From: a virus
IMG/VR virus record: IMGVR_UViG_3300035070_003385
Span: 62,001 to 126,000 of that record
DNA: 64,000 nt
Direction: 5' to 3' (one strand)
The position numbers and the translations under genes were made by a program. Positions within the stretch are counted from its first letter, which is position 1; every line of letters begins with the position of its first letter. Shown in pieces: positions 8,712-15,548 of this stretch. The notes beneath the pieces were generated by a model. It ran no database searches and was not told where the DNA came from. It was given only the letters and a program-made list of their open reading frames with translations.

Positions 8712-8740
8712 ATTTTATATTAGAATTTGAAAAATGTCAA
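8712..8740 (-). promoter_or_regulatory. Sigma70-type promoter for gp55-gp47-gp46
   Basis: Minus-strand TTGACA (8740-8735), 17-bp spacer, TAAAAT (8717-8712), 32 bp before the gp55 ATG. It is divergent from the plus-strand promoter at 8784-8811, with which its -35 region forms an imperfect inverted repeat. Confidence 0.75.
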
Positions 8741-8783
8741 CTGTTAATTTGAAAAATATTTTCATCAACTGTGCATTTTTCTA

Positions 8784-8811
8784 TTGACATTTTCAAAATA
8801 ATGAGTATAAT
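8784..8811 (+). promoter_or_regulatory. Plus-strand sigma70-type promoter pointing into uvsW (antisense)
   Basis: TTGACA (8784-8789), 16-bp spacer, perfect TATAAT (8806-8811). No plus-strand gene follows; transcription would run antisense to the 3' end of uvsW from about 8818. The 8681-8841 gap contains only this promoter and the gp55 promoter. Confidence 0.5.
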
Positions 8812-8841
8812 AGAATTATTAATTCTGGGAGTTGTGGTATA

Positions 8842-10338
8842 CTATTCTAATGGTATGGTGTATATTTTAAATGGAAAATGTTCTTCTGAGTATATTTCTA
8901 TACGTCTCTTAAAGTGATTAAGAGTATAGTTTGTAAATGCTCCTACAGAAAGGTCATCTGCAATATCATACAGAGTAGCTTTATTTGAGTCATCAGCTTT
9001 ACGTAATGTTCTACCAATTGATTGGAGTACTTTAATTTCAGATTTAGATCCAGATGCAAATATAACATTATCTAATCTTTTAATATTTACACCTGTTGAA
9101 AACACTCCGTATGATGCCAATATGTCATGTTGTTTGATAGGGTCATTTTCGACAAGGTGGCGAATGTTTTCGCGTTCATTACCTTTTACGCCACCATATA
9201 CAAAATGTAATTGACGATCGTCTCTCCGAAGGAGTGGCTCTAATACCTTACCGTGTTTTTCAACAAGATCGAACAAAATAAGATTATTTTGTCCTTTTAA
9301 AGACCATACAAGATTGCGAATAAAAATATTTCTTTTTTCGTGGTTAATAAGATATTCTCTTTCAGCAGGATATCTTTTTTGTTTAACTTGAATAGAATTA
9401 AAAGCTTTACGGAAATCTTTTCGTTTATTTTCAGGATGAGAAAGTACTATAGCTTTTACTTGAAAGTTTGCTACGGTACCTTCTTCAATAAGATCCTTTG
9501 TTTTTACAAATCTTTTAACTTGACCAAAACAACCTTCGAGAATAAGCTGATGAGTCTTTGACTCTCCTGACTTTAGAGTACCAGTAAATCCGTGGCGATA
9601 TTCGCATTCAGTTAACTTTTCCATAATCGTAGTCAAAGACTTTGCTTGGAACAAGTGAGCTTCATCACCTAGTGCTACTCTAAATTGGTCAAACCATTCC
9701 TTTGGTTGTTTAATTAAAGACTGCCACGTACTGATTACGATTGGCGCAGATGTATTCTTATCTATCCCACCCTGGATCTTATATATCATAGAAGGATCGC
9801 AACCATAGTCCGCAAAGTCACCTGCCATCTGATGGACGAGCGAAATTGTTGGGACAATGATAAGAGTCCTATGGCCAAACGCTTGATAATAGTGCTGCTG
9901 AATTAGGTAAATAATAAGTGACTTGCCAGAAGAAGTTGGAGACAGAGAAAGTGAACGGTTATTTTTAATTGCACTTACAACATATTCGTTTTGATAATCG
10001 CGAGGAGTAAACTTACAGTTTATTTCTTTTGCAATTTCGTAACCATAGTCTTCAGGTACTTTATTATCTACGATTAATTCATCTGATATTGAAAGATCAT
10101 ACTCACGCTCTTCGCAGAATTTTTTTAAGTATGGAAGGAGACCGACGTATAGAACAGGTCTCATTGGCTGGTAAATACGAATATAACCATCCCAGACTCT
10201 TGCTTTGAATTTGGGACTGAACTGATATCCATCCGGCCGAAAGGAAAAATAATTCATTATTTCCTGACGTGTACCAGGGTCAGCAGTTACTTTCATGTGA
10301 ACGGCGTTAATATATTCTACTGTTACCACGTCTGTCAT
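8842..10338 (-). CDS. uvsW: UvsW helicase
   Basis: Superfamily 2 RNA/DNA helicase that unwinds R-loops and branched DNA, used in the switch from origin to recombination-dependent replication. SPTSSGKSLIIYL (Walker A), GDEAH (motif II), a GFTGTLK motif III-like stretch and QSIGRTLRKADDS (motif VI) are in order. The start at 10338 (MTDVVTVEYINA) follows a TAGG element; an upstream ATG at 10383 would overlap uvsY and lacks family support. 498 aa, as in T4 (503 aa). It lies 17 bp after uvsY, the same neighbour as in T4. Confidence 0.95.
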   Translation of the reverse strand: MTDVVTVEYINAVHMKVTADPGTRQEIMNYFSFRPDGYQFSPKFKARVWDGYIRIYQPMRPVLYVGLLPYLKKFCEEREYDLSISDELIVDNKVPEDYGYEIAKEINCKFTPRDYQNEYVVSAIKNNRSLSLSPTSSGKSLIIYLIQQHYYQAFGHRTLIIVPTISLVHQMAGDFADYGCDPSMIYKIQGGIDKNTSAPIVISTWQSLIKQPKEWFDQFRVALGDEAHLFQAKSLTTIMEKLTECEYRHGFTGTLKSGESKTHQLILEGCFGQVKRFVKTKDLIEEGTVANFQVKAIVLSHPENKRKDFRKAFNSIQVKQKRYPAEREYLINHEKRNIFIRNLVWSLKGQNNLILFDLVEKHGKVLEPLLRRDDRQLHFVYGGVKGNERENIRHLVENDPIKQHDILASYGVFSTGVNIKRLDNVIFASGSKSEIKVLQSIGRTLRKADDSNKATLYDIADDLSVGAFTNYTLNHFKRRIEIYSEEHFPFKIYTIPLE

Positions 10339-10355
10339 TATATACCTACTTATTA

Positions 10356-10805
10356 TTATCCGCCAGCCTGGAAGCGAGCCCAATCTATCATATTCTTAAC
10401 TATGAAGTTCCTATTATTTATCTGTCTAACAATACTTTCCAAATACTTTGCTCTTTCCTCGTGTAATGCTATTTTTAAGCTAAGTTGTATTATTTCACTA
10501 TCGCTCTGAACATAACGGTCTAAATCACCACGAAGAACTTTAAGCTGAAAGGGTTTCCATCCCCTATCTTTAAGATCCAACTCGTCCATTGTTCCATTAT
10601 AATAGTCTGACTTTATTTTTTCAAATTCAAGCAAGTCAGCTTTTAGCTTTTTTACCTTTAGAGCTTCGCGGTAAAAAAGGTTATAGTACTTATTATGAAG
10701 CTCAGGAATGCGTGAAGATTCACGAGACAAGTTAGTTTCGTCAATCTTACAATCCTGAGCCCATAGATGATTTATTTCATCAATATCCATATCGCGCATC
10801 TCCAT
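10356..10805 (-). CDS. uvsY: UvsY recombination mediator
   Basis: A 149-aa helical protein that loads UvsX on gp32-covered single strands. The layout fits T4 UvsY (137 aa): a helical N-terminus, a DYYNGTMDE segment like the T4 DYYSG segment, and a C-terminus ending IDWARFQAGG, like T4 DMRAFEAGK. It is placed just before uvsW as in T4. The start is uncertain: ATGs occur at codons 1, 3 and 6, and GGAG inside the first codons would suit the sixth. A promoter is at 10824-10852. Confidence 0.85.
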   Translation of the reverse strand: MEMRDMDIDEINHLWAQDCKIDETNLSRESSRIPELHNKYYNLFYREALKVKKLKADLLEFEKIKSDYYNGTMDELDLKDRGWKPFQLKVLRGDLDRYVQSDSEIIQLSLKIALHEERAKYLESIVRQINNRNFIVKNMIDWARFQAGG

Positions 10806-10823
10806 TATGTAGTATATAGTACA

Positions 10824-10852
10824 AATATATCACAGAAGTGAGTAAATGTCAA
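10824..10852 (-). promoter_or_regulatory. Sigma70-type promoter for uvsY-uvsW
   Basis: Minus-strand TTGACA (10852-10847), 17-bp spacer, TATATT (10829-10824). The TGA stop of the upstream nuclease gene (10851-10849) lies inside the -35 hexamer. Confidence 0.75.
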
Positions 10853-11325
10853 CCGTTCTGTTTAGCAACTTGCTTTTCATATTCGGCTCTATCGACGATT
10901 CCTTCATTAAGTAATTTTTGACGGTTAACTTCGTGAGCTGCCTGGGTTTCTTCTTTTGACCCGCCAAAATATGGAACAGCGTGTCCTTCTTCAATAAGTA
11001 TTTCAGTTAAACGCTTATCTGCTCCATTGTAATTTTCAATAATAAAATCGCCAAGTACTCGTCCAAACTTGCCTTTCATATCTTCGCCATTTTTACTTAC
11101 TTCAGTTTTAAGAATAACATCTCCAGAAAGAAGTTCTTTTACTCTTGCCTTTGCGGCTTCCCCAAACAAGTCTTCAACTTTATCTGAAGTTCTAGATTCT
11201 GGAGTATCAATACCCATAATGCGTACTCTTTCGTCCGCAAGTACTACTCCGAATCCTAATTCTATGTCAACATCTACGGTGTCCCCATCAATTACTTTAT
11301 TAACGGTGCATCTATATTCGTACAT
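10849..11325 (-). CDS. Thermonuclease-like (SNase-fold) protein
   Basis: 158 aa. VNKVIDGDTVDVDIELGFG near the N-terminus, VRIMGIDTPESR, then GRVLGDFII and LIEEGHAVPYFGGSK follow the staphylococcal nuclease layout (Asp in DGDTVD, Arg in VRIMGIDTPE, Arg in GKFGRVLGD). Enzymes of this fold cut DNA and RNA with Ca2+. No signal peptide, so a cytoplasmic role such as host DNA or RNA degradation is likely. It is downstream of the tail-tube-like gene and upstream of uvsY. SNase-like genes are common in T4-like marine phages. Confidence 0.85.
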   Translation of the reverse strand: MYEYRCTVNKVIDGDTVDVDIELGFGVVLADERVRIMGIDTPESRTSDKVEDLFGEAAKARVKELLSGDVILKTEVSKNGEDMKGKFGRVLGDFIIENYNGADKRLTEILIEEGHAVPYFGGSKEETQAAHEVNRQKLLNEGIVDRAEYEKQVAKQNG

Positions 11326-11336
11326 TTATTATTTCC

Positions 11337-11822
11337 TTATAGTTGTGTGATTTTAAAATCTCTAAACGTAAAACTTACCGTTGCTTGCGGGTACGTGACA
11401 TCGGTTTGAGTTGTATCAAGAGTTATATCAGATAGGTTTGTTGGAAAACAATCTCTAAATTCTATGTTTATGTTTGGGTTTTTGTGGCTGTTCATAATCA
11501 CAAGCGAAATATCTGTAAGAATTCCGTATTCACCATCTTTTATTCTGTCAAATTGTTCAAATTCTTCATTAAAGGTCATATCTTTTAACCAATTATAAAC
11601 TTCTATATAATTATTCATTGATTCATCAACTATAAATGATAAAGGCAATTCACCATAAGTTAAACGATCTCCAGGAACTGGTACAATTTTAAAAGGCGTA
11701 TTTTGATCTACCTGTGCAATCGAAACAGATGGGATTGTTACAGACTGAGTAAAAAATTCTACTTGCGGCAACCTTCTTACAGTTACTACAAATTCTAATG
11801 GCGATAAAAAATTAGTTATCAT
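11337..11822 (-). CDS. Tail-tube-like (gp19-fold) structural protein
   Basis: 161 aa. The N-terminus SPLEFVVTVRRLPQVEFFTQ is followed by VTIPSVS, GDRLTYGELPLSFIVDE, NYIEVYNWL and a C-terminal FRDCFPTNLSDI segment. This pattern of beta strands is typical of contractile-tail tube proteins and tube-fold baseplate proteins in marine T4-like phages. It could be the tube itself or a tube-initiator paralog. A minus-strand TATAAATA late promoter lies 42 bp upstream (11864-11871), agreeing with a virion role. Confidence 0.65.
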   Translation of the reverse strand: MITNFLSPLEFVVTVRRLPQVEFFTQSVTIPSVSIAQVDQNTPFKIVPVPGDRLTYGELPLSFIVDESMNNYIEVYNWLKDMTFNEEFEQFDRIKDGEYGILTDISLVIMNSHKNPNINIEFRDCFPTNLSDITLDTTQTDVTYPQATVSFTFRDFKITQL

Positions 11823-11863
11823 CGTTTTTCCTATTTACATTTATATAAAAGTGTTATATAATC

Positions 11864-11871
11864 TATTTATA
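11864..11871 (-). promoter_or_regulatory. T4-type late promoter
   Basis: A perfect TATAAATA on the minus strand, 42 bp before the tail-tube-like gene. It marks the divergence point between the minus- and plus-strand halves of the window. Confidence 0.65.
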
Positions 11872-11926
11872 TAAATGCAATACAGAATTAATATAAATAA
11901 GATTACAAGTCGTGGTGTTTACTCGT

Positions 11927-12103
11927 ATGGTAAAAAGAAAAAATAAAAATCCTCCTATAATTCTCAATCCGTGTATAAGTGTATGTATTATTAAAAATAA
12001 TTCATGTATAGGATGTAAGAGGACCCAAAAGGAAATTTCTGAATGGTTTTGGATGGAAGACAGCACGAAGCAAAAAATAATGATGTCCTTGAAAAAAAGA
12101 TAA
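11927..12103 (+). CDS. DUF1289 cysteine-rich protein
   Basis: 58 aa from ATG at 11927. NPCISVCIIKNNSCIGCKRT followed by EISEWFWM and KIMMSLKKR matches the DUF1289 pattern (PCxxVC, CxGCxRT, EIxxW, IMxxLxxR), a four-Cys probable metal- or Fe-S-binding protein common in proteobacteria. The family role is not established. GTG codons upstream at 11912 and 11915 are in frame but lack a ribosome-binding site. It is the first plus-strand gene and is coupled by TAATG to a 19-codon reading frame. Confidence 0.7.
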   Translation: MVKRKNKNPPIILNPCISVCIIKNNSCIGCKRTQKEISEWFWMEDSTKQKIMMSLKKR

Positions 12104-12162
12104 TGTTATTGGGTATGCAAGATCCGTGTGATGATTGTACTCATTGGGTAGGAAAAATATAG
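12103..12162 (+). CDS. Possible 19-aa Cys peptide
   Basis: An ATG at 12103 shares a base with the DUF1289 stop (TAATG) and opens 19 codons, MLLGMQDPCDDCTHWVGKI. The CDDC pair recalls the Cys motif of the gene before it. It ends two bases before the phosphomannomutase ATG, and its last codons carry that gene's TAGGA ribosome-binding site. It may be a real peptide or only a translational bridge. Confidence 0.3.
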   Translation: MLLGMQDPCDDCTHWVGKI

Positions 12163-12164
12163 AT

Positions 12165-12866
12165 ATGAAAAAATATATATTTGATGTTGATGGCACTTTA
12201 ACTCCAAGCCGAGAAAAAATGAACAAAAATTTTGCGATTTGGTTTAGTGTTTTTTGTCAATCACATCATGTTTATTTAGTTACAGGAAGTGATCGCGCTA
12301 AAACTATTGAACAGATTGGTGAATTTATTTTTTTTAATTGTAAACGAGTTTATAATTGTTCCGGCAATGATGTTTACCAAGGCGACCGCAACATAAGAAC
12401 TTCCGAGTGGAAATTACCCAACGATCTTAAATCAAATTTAAATTTATGGCTTAATAAAAGCAAATTTCCTATACGAGCTGGACAACACATAGAAGAAAGA
12501 CCTGGTTCAATTAATTTTAGTATTGTTGGCCGCGGTGCTTCCCAGGAAGAAAGATCGCAGTATGTAAAATGGGATCTAAAAACAAATGAACGTATAAAAA
12601 TATCAAAAAAAATTAATATTCTTTTTCCAAATATAACTGCAAGTGTTGGCGGAGAAACAGGTCTAGATATTTACCCAAAGGGAAATGACAAATCCCAAAT
12701 ACTCAAAGATTTTTCAAGTAAAGATGTTATATATTTCTTCGGTGATAAAATGGATAAAGATGGAAACGATTACCCATTAGCTAAAGAATTGAAACACCCA
12801 AGTAAATCTTTTTGTGTAGATAATTGGGAACATACATTTAAAATTTTAAAGGAGCTTAAAGATTGA
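12165..12866 (+). CDS. HAD-type phosphomannomutase
   Basis: 233 aa. FDVDGTLTPSREKM is the HAD nucleophile/acid motif at the N-terminus, VYLVTGSDRAKT is motif II, ERPGSINFSIVGRGASQEER matches the substrate-cap motif of eukaryote-type phosphomannomutases, and FFGDKMDKDGND is motif III/IV. It interconverts mannose-6-P and mannose-1-P, the precursor of GDP-mannose, which is the substrate of Gmd (51233) and then ColD (50076). The ATG at 12165 follows TAGGA; an in-frame TTG at 12135 is less good. The next gene overlaps its stop. Confidence 0.85.
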   Translation: MKKYIFDVDGTLTPSREKMNKNFAIWFSVFCQSHHVYLVTGSDRAKTIEQIGEFIFFNCKRVYNCSGNDVYQGDRNIRTSEWKLPNDLKSNLNLWLNKSKFPIRAGQHIEERPGSINFSIVGRGASQEERSQYVKWDLKTNERIKISKKINILFPNITASVGGETGLDIYPKGNDKSQILKDFSSKDVIYFFGDKMDKDGNDYPLAKELKHPSKSFCVDNWEHTFKILKELKD

Positions 12867-13279
12867 AAACTGGTATTGTAGCATCATCATTTGATTTACT
12901 ACATTCAGGACATATTATGATGTTAAGAGAAGCAAAGACAAAATGTGATCATTTAATTTGTGCTCTTCAAATAGATCCTAGTGTGGACCGAGATGAAAAA
13001 AATTCACCAATACAAACTATTGTTGAAAGATATACACAACTGAGTGCAGTAAAATATGTTGACGAAATTTTAGTATATCAAACAGAAAAAGATCTTGAAG
13101 ATATATTAGAATTGTATCCAATAGATGTTCGTATATTAGGTGAAGAATATAAAGATAAAGATTTTACAGGGCGTGAAATTTGTAAACGTTTAGGCATTTA
13201 CATTTATTTTAACAAACGAAATCATAGATTTAGCTCCAGCGGTTTAAGAAAAAGAGTTGCGATAAGAGAAACTGTTTGA
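12863..13279 (+). CDS. Small nucleotidyltransferase (TagD / cytidylyltransferase-like)
   Basis: 138 aa, TTG start at 12863 preceded by AAGGAG at 8 nt and overlapping the previous stop. SSFDLLHSGHIMML carries the HxGH signature, GEEYKDKDFTGREI resembles glycerol-3-phosphate cytidylyltransferases, and FSSSGLRKRV is the ISSTxxR-type motif. It would activate a phosphorylated alcohol or sugar with CTP or another NTP. The phosphomannomutase upstream suggests a glycan role, but it is too small and of the wrong family to be a mannose-1-P guanylyltransferase. Its TGA stop lies in the -35 of the tilS promoter. Confidence 0.75.
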   Translation: MKTGIVASSFDLLHSGHIMMLREAKTKCDHLICALQIDPSVDRDEKNSPIQTIVERYTQLSAVKYVDEILVYQTEKDLEDILELYPIDVRILGEEYKDKDFTGREICKRLGIYIYFNKRNHRFSSSGLRKRVAIRETV

Positions 13280-13304
13280 CATTATAATAGAATTAATATA
13301 GAAT
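13276..13304 (+). promoter_or_regulatory. Sigma70-type promoter for tilS
   Basis: TTGACA (13276-13281), 17-bp spacer, TAGAAT (13299-13304), 32 bp before the tilS ATG. The stop codon of the nucleotidyltransferase (13277-13279) is within TTGACA. Confidence 0.7.
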
Positions 13305-13335
13305 AAAATATCTAAATATTAAAAGGCGAGAAATT

Positions 13336-13968
13336 ATGATTCAATTACAGGGAAAACTCCCACGTAATATTAACGTAGCATGTTCAGGGGGTGTAGACTC
13401 GATGGCCGCTGTAGATTTTTTGAGAAGAAATCATAATGTAAATCTTATGTTTTTTGACCACGGCACTGAGACGTCGGCTGATGCTTTAGAATTTTTACGT
13501 GAATATGTTAATGAAAGGAATAGTGTTTTTAGTGAAACACCAACAGCAACATCTATGACATTAAGCATAGGGCAAATTTGTAATAAAAGAAAAAACAGAG
13601 AGTCAGAAGAAGAATATTGGAGAAACGAAAGATATAATTTCTTTTTTCAAGAATCCTCGCCAGTTATAACATGCCACCACCTAGATGATTGCTTAGAAAC
13701 ATGGATTTGGTCTAGTTTACACGGCGAAGGAAAAATCATTCCATATTCAAACAGAAATGTAATTCGACCGTTTCGATTAAATAAAAAGGCAGAATTGGTA
13801 AATTGGTGTAGGCGCAATAGTGTACCATGGATCGAGGATACGTCAAATGAAGATACAACATATATGAGAAACTTTATACGACACGAAATTATGCAAAAGG
13901 CGCTGATTGTAAATCCCGGGTTACATAAAGTAATTTCTAAAAAAATCAACAAAGATTATAATATTTAA
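13336..13968 (+). CDS. tilS: tRNA(Ile)-lysidine synthase, catalytic domain only
   Basis: 210 aa of the N-type ATP pyrophosphatase family. NVACSGGVDSMA is the PP-loop. CHHLDDCLETW, NVIRPFRLNKK and WIEDTSNEDTTYMRNFIR are the TilS-specific blocks. The enzyme changes C34 of CAU-anticodon tRNA-Ile2 to lysidine so that it reads AUA. It lacks the C-terminal domains of E. coli TilS (432 aa) and stops after the minimal domain. The window also encodes a CAT-anticodon tRNA (22371-22447) with the C4-G69/C5-G68 pairs that TilS recognises. SD AAGGCGAG precedes the ATG. Confidence 0.88.
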   Translation: MIQLQGKLPRNINVACSGGVDSMAAVDFLRRNHNVNLMFFDHGTETSADALEFLREYVNERNSVFSETPTATSMTLSIGQICNKRKNRESEEEYWRNERYNFFFQESSPVITCHHLDDCLETWIWSSLHGEGKIIPYSNRNVIRPFRLNKKAELVNWCRRNSVPWIEDTSNEDTTYMRNFIRHEIMQKALIVNPGLHKVISKKINKDYNI

Positions 13969-13990
13969 CCTTTTAAGATATCTTTATTAT

Positions 13991-13998
13991 TATAAATA
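13991..13998 (+). promoter_or_regulatory. T4-type late promoter
   Basis: A perfect TATAAATA 33 bp before the ATG at 14031. Confidence 0.65.
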
Positions 13999-14030
13999 AA
14001 ACTAAACAGAGTCCAAGATGGGTGCAAAAA

Positions 14031-14909
14031 ATGAATAAAAACGAATCAGTTTCAGGTACGTTAAATTATATTGACGACATGACGAATAAAAGAGCGCAGC
14101 GCAAATCTCCTAATATAGTACCACAAAAAAATTCTGTACAAGTTAAAAAAATACAAGCTCCTAGGAATGAATCGATTTCTGCTGCAGAGCCGCATTTAAA
14201 ACAATTTGCTGGTATGCTTAGCGAAGAATTGGCGAATGTAAAAAAATTAAGAGTAGAAGAATTGGAAAAGATTCGTCAAGAAGAATTGGAAAAGATTCGC
14301 TTTGAATATGCTGAAAAAATACGTTTAGAAGAAGAAGCAAAAATACACCAAGAAAAAGAGCGTGAAAGAATTCGTGCCCAGTTGGCTGAGCAAGCTTTTA
14401 TGGAAAAAGAGCGTGAAAGAATTCGTGCAGAATTGCTAGCTGAATTTAAACATACACCACAGCCAGTTTATGAAAACGCACAATATGACTCGTTAAATTT
14501 TGAAAATGTGGAAACAATTGATTTAACCGAAGAACCTATAATAGAAGAAGCAATAAAACAAAACAATATACATGAAGATTATTTAGCAAAACAAAATAAT
14601 TTAGACGAATCGCTATTGATGTTTTCCAATAAAAAACTTGCTAAAACTCAAGTCAATGAGCAAACCGATTTTGTAACATTTGAGGATTTGCAAAAACACT
14701 ATTCAGATTTTATTAACAAAATTAATACACAACTAAGTACTTTAGGTGGAGGCGGTGAAGTTGTTATGCGCGGCCTTGATGATTTGGACATGTCAACTTT
14801 CCAAGATGGTGATTTCGTATCATATGACGCAACTACTGGAAAATTTATCGGTGGTTCAATTACACCAGAAGGTGTAGAAGGCGGTGTTCTTGAAGGTGGC
14901 ACTTATTAA
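14031..14909 (+). CDS. Coiled-coil, probable virion structural protein
   Basis: 292 aa from ATG 14031 (an in-frame GTG at 14022 is less likely). Residues about 65-140 are a highly charged coiled coil with internal repeats (EELEKIR twice in tandem, KERERIRA twice). Near the C-terminus is LDMSTFQDGDFVSYDATTGK, a small repeat-domain pattern common in tail-fibre and neck-associated proteins of T4-like marine phages, then a Gly-rich tail. Perfect late promoter upstream and strong terminator downstream make it a single late gene. Exact role unknown. Confidence 0.6.
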   Translation: MNKNESVSGTLNYIDDMTNKRAQRKSPNIVPQKNSVQVKKIQAPRNESISAAEPHLKQFAGMLSEELANVKKLRVEELEKIRQEELEKIRFEYAEKIRLEEEAKIHQEKERERIRAQLAEQAFMEKERERIRAELLAEFKHTPQPVYENAQYDSLNFENVETIDLTEEPIIEEAIKQNNIHEDYLAKQNNLDESLLMFSNKKLAKTQVNEQTDFVTFEDLQKHYSDFINKINTQLSTLGGGGEVVMRGLDDLDMSTFQDGDFVSYDATTGKFIGGSITPEGVEGGVLEGGTY

Positions 14910-14933
14910 AAAATAAAAAAATTATTAATTAAT

Positions 14934-14958
14934 AAAGCCTCGCCTTGCGAGGCTTTTT
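14934..14958 (+). terminator. Intrinsic terminator
   Basis: AAAGCCTCGC, loop CTT, GCGAGGCTTT, then more Ts: a perfect 10-bp stem with a T tract, 25 bp after the coiled-coil gene stop. The T tract runs directly into the late promoter at 14960. Confidence 0.88.
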
Positions 14959-14959
14959 A

Positions 14960-14967
14960 TATAAATA
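14960..14967 (+). promoter_or_regulatory. T4-type late promoter
   Basis: TATAAATA immediately after the terminator T tract, 65 bp before the EF-hand gene. Confidence 0.6.
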
Positions 14968-15032
14968 TATCATGAACTGAAAAATACTTTTATAATGAAT
15001 ATACAATGTTATATAAATTATAGGAGGTAAAC

Positions 15033-15413
15033 ATGGCTAAAGATAAAGCTAAAACGCTATCTGCAGATTCAATATATGCTCATTTGGATACAGACGGAGA
15101 TGGTGTAATTACAGATGAAGAAATGGCCCGGGCGAAAGAAATCGCTGAATTTGAGCATAGAAAGAAACTTCAAGAAAACGAAGATGCTAAAGAAGATCAA
15201 ATTCGAGCAATGGCGTGGTTTGCACTTTGGGGAATGCTTCTTTATCCAGTTCTTATTTTAATTACGAGTGTAATTGGAATTGACGATGCTGCTTCAATTA
15301 TTGGTGATATTGCGCCAACATATTTTGTAGCAATTGCTGGACTTGTTGCTGCGTTCTTTGGAGCACAAGCATACTCAAAAGGTAAGTCTTCAAGTTCTGA
15401 TGACGACTATTAA
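15033..15413 (+). CDS. EF-hand, two-transmembrane protein
   Basis: 126 aa, start preceded by AGGAGG. Residues 19-30 (DTDGDGVITDEE) are a complete canonical EF-hand loop with Asp at 1, 3, 5, Gly at 6, Ile at 8 and Glu at 12. A charged helix follows, then two hydrophobic segments (about residues 60-85 and 98-117, the first rich in Leu/Ile, the second in Ala/Gly), and a Ser/Asp tail. Likely an inner-membrane protein with a cytoplasmic Ca2+-binding head. Role unknown; with a late promoter it could act in lysis timing or the virion. Confident as a gene, not as to function. Confidence 0.7.
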   Translation: MAKDKAKTLSADSIYAHLDTDGDGVITDEEMARAKEIAEFEHRKKLQENEDAKEDQIRAMAWFALWGMLLYPVLILITSVIGIDDAASIIGDIAPTYFVAIAGLVAAFFGAQAYSKGKSSSSDDDY

Positions 15414-15460
15414 ATAAAAATACATTCTATATTGATTTTGTGCAAATGATTTTTTTTTTG

Positions 15461-15489
15461 TTGACATTTGCATAGAATCAGTATAGATT
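15461..15489 (+). promoter_or_regulatory. Sigma70-type promoter for the topoisomerase large subunit
   Basis: TTGACA (15461-15466), 17-bp spacer, TAGATT (15484-15489), 59 bp before the ATG at 15549. Confidence 0.72.
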
Positions 15490-15548
15490 TATATTAATAA
15501 AGTTTAAATCATGAGAATGCACAAGAGTATTCATATTGGGAGTATACG

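Noticed and set aside
9340-9561. A plus-strand 73-codon frame downstream of the antisense promoter at 8784
   Set aside because: It begins more than 500 bp after the promoter, has no ribosome-binding site and is a shadow of uvsW.
12135-12164. A longer phosphomannomutase start (TTG at 12135)
   Set aside because: The family begins close to the FDVDGT motif and TAGGA is spaced for ATG 12165.
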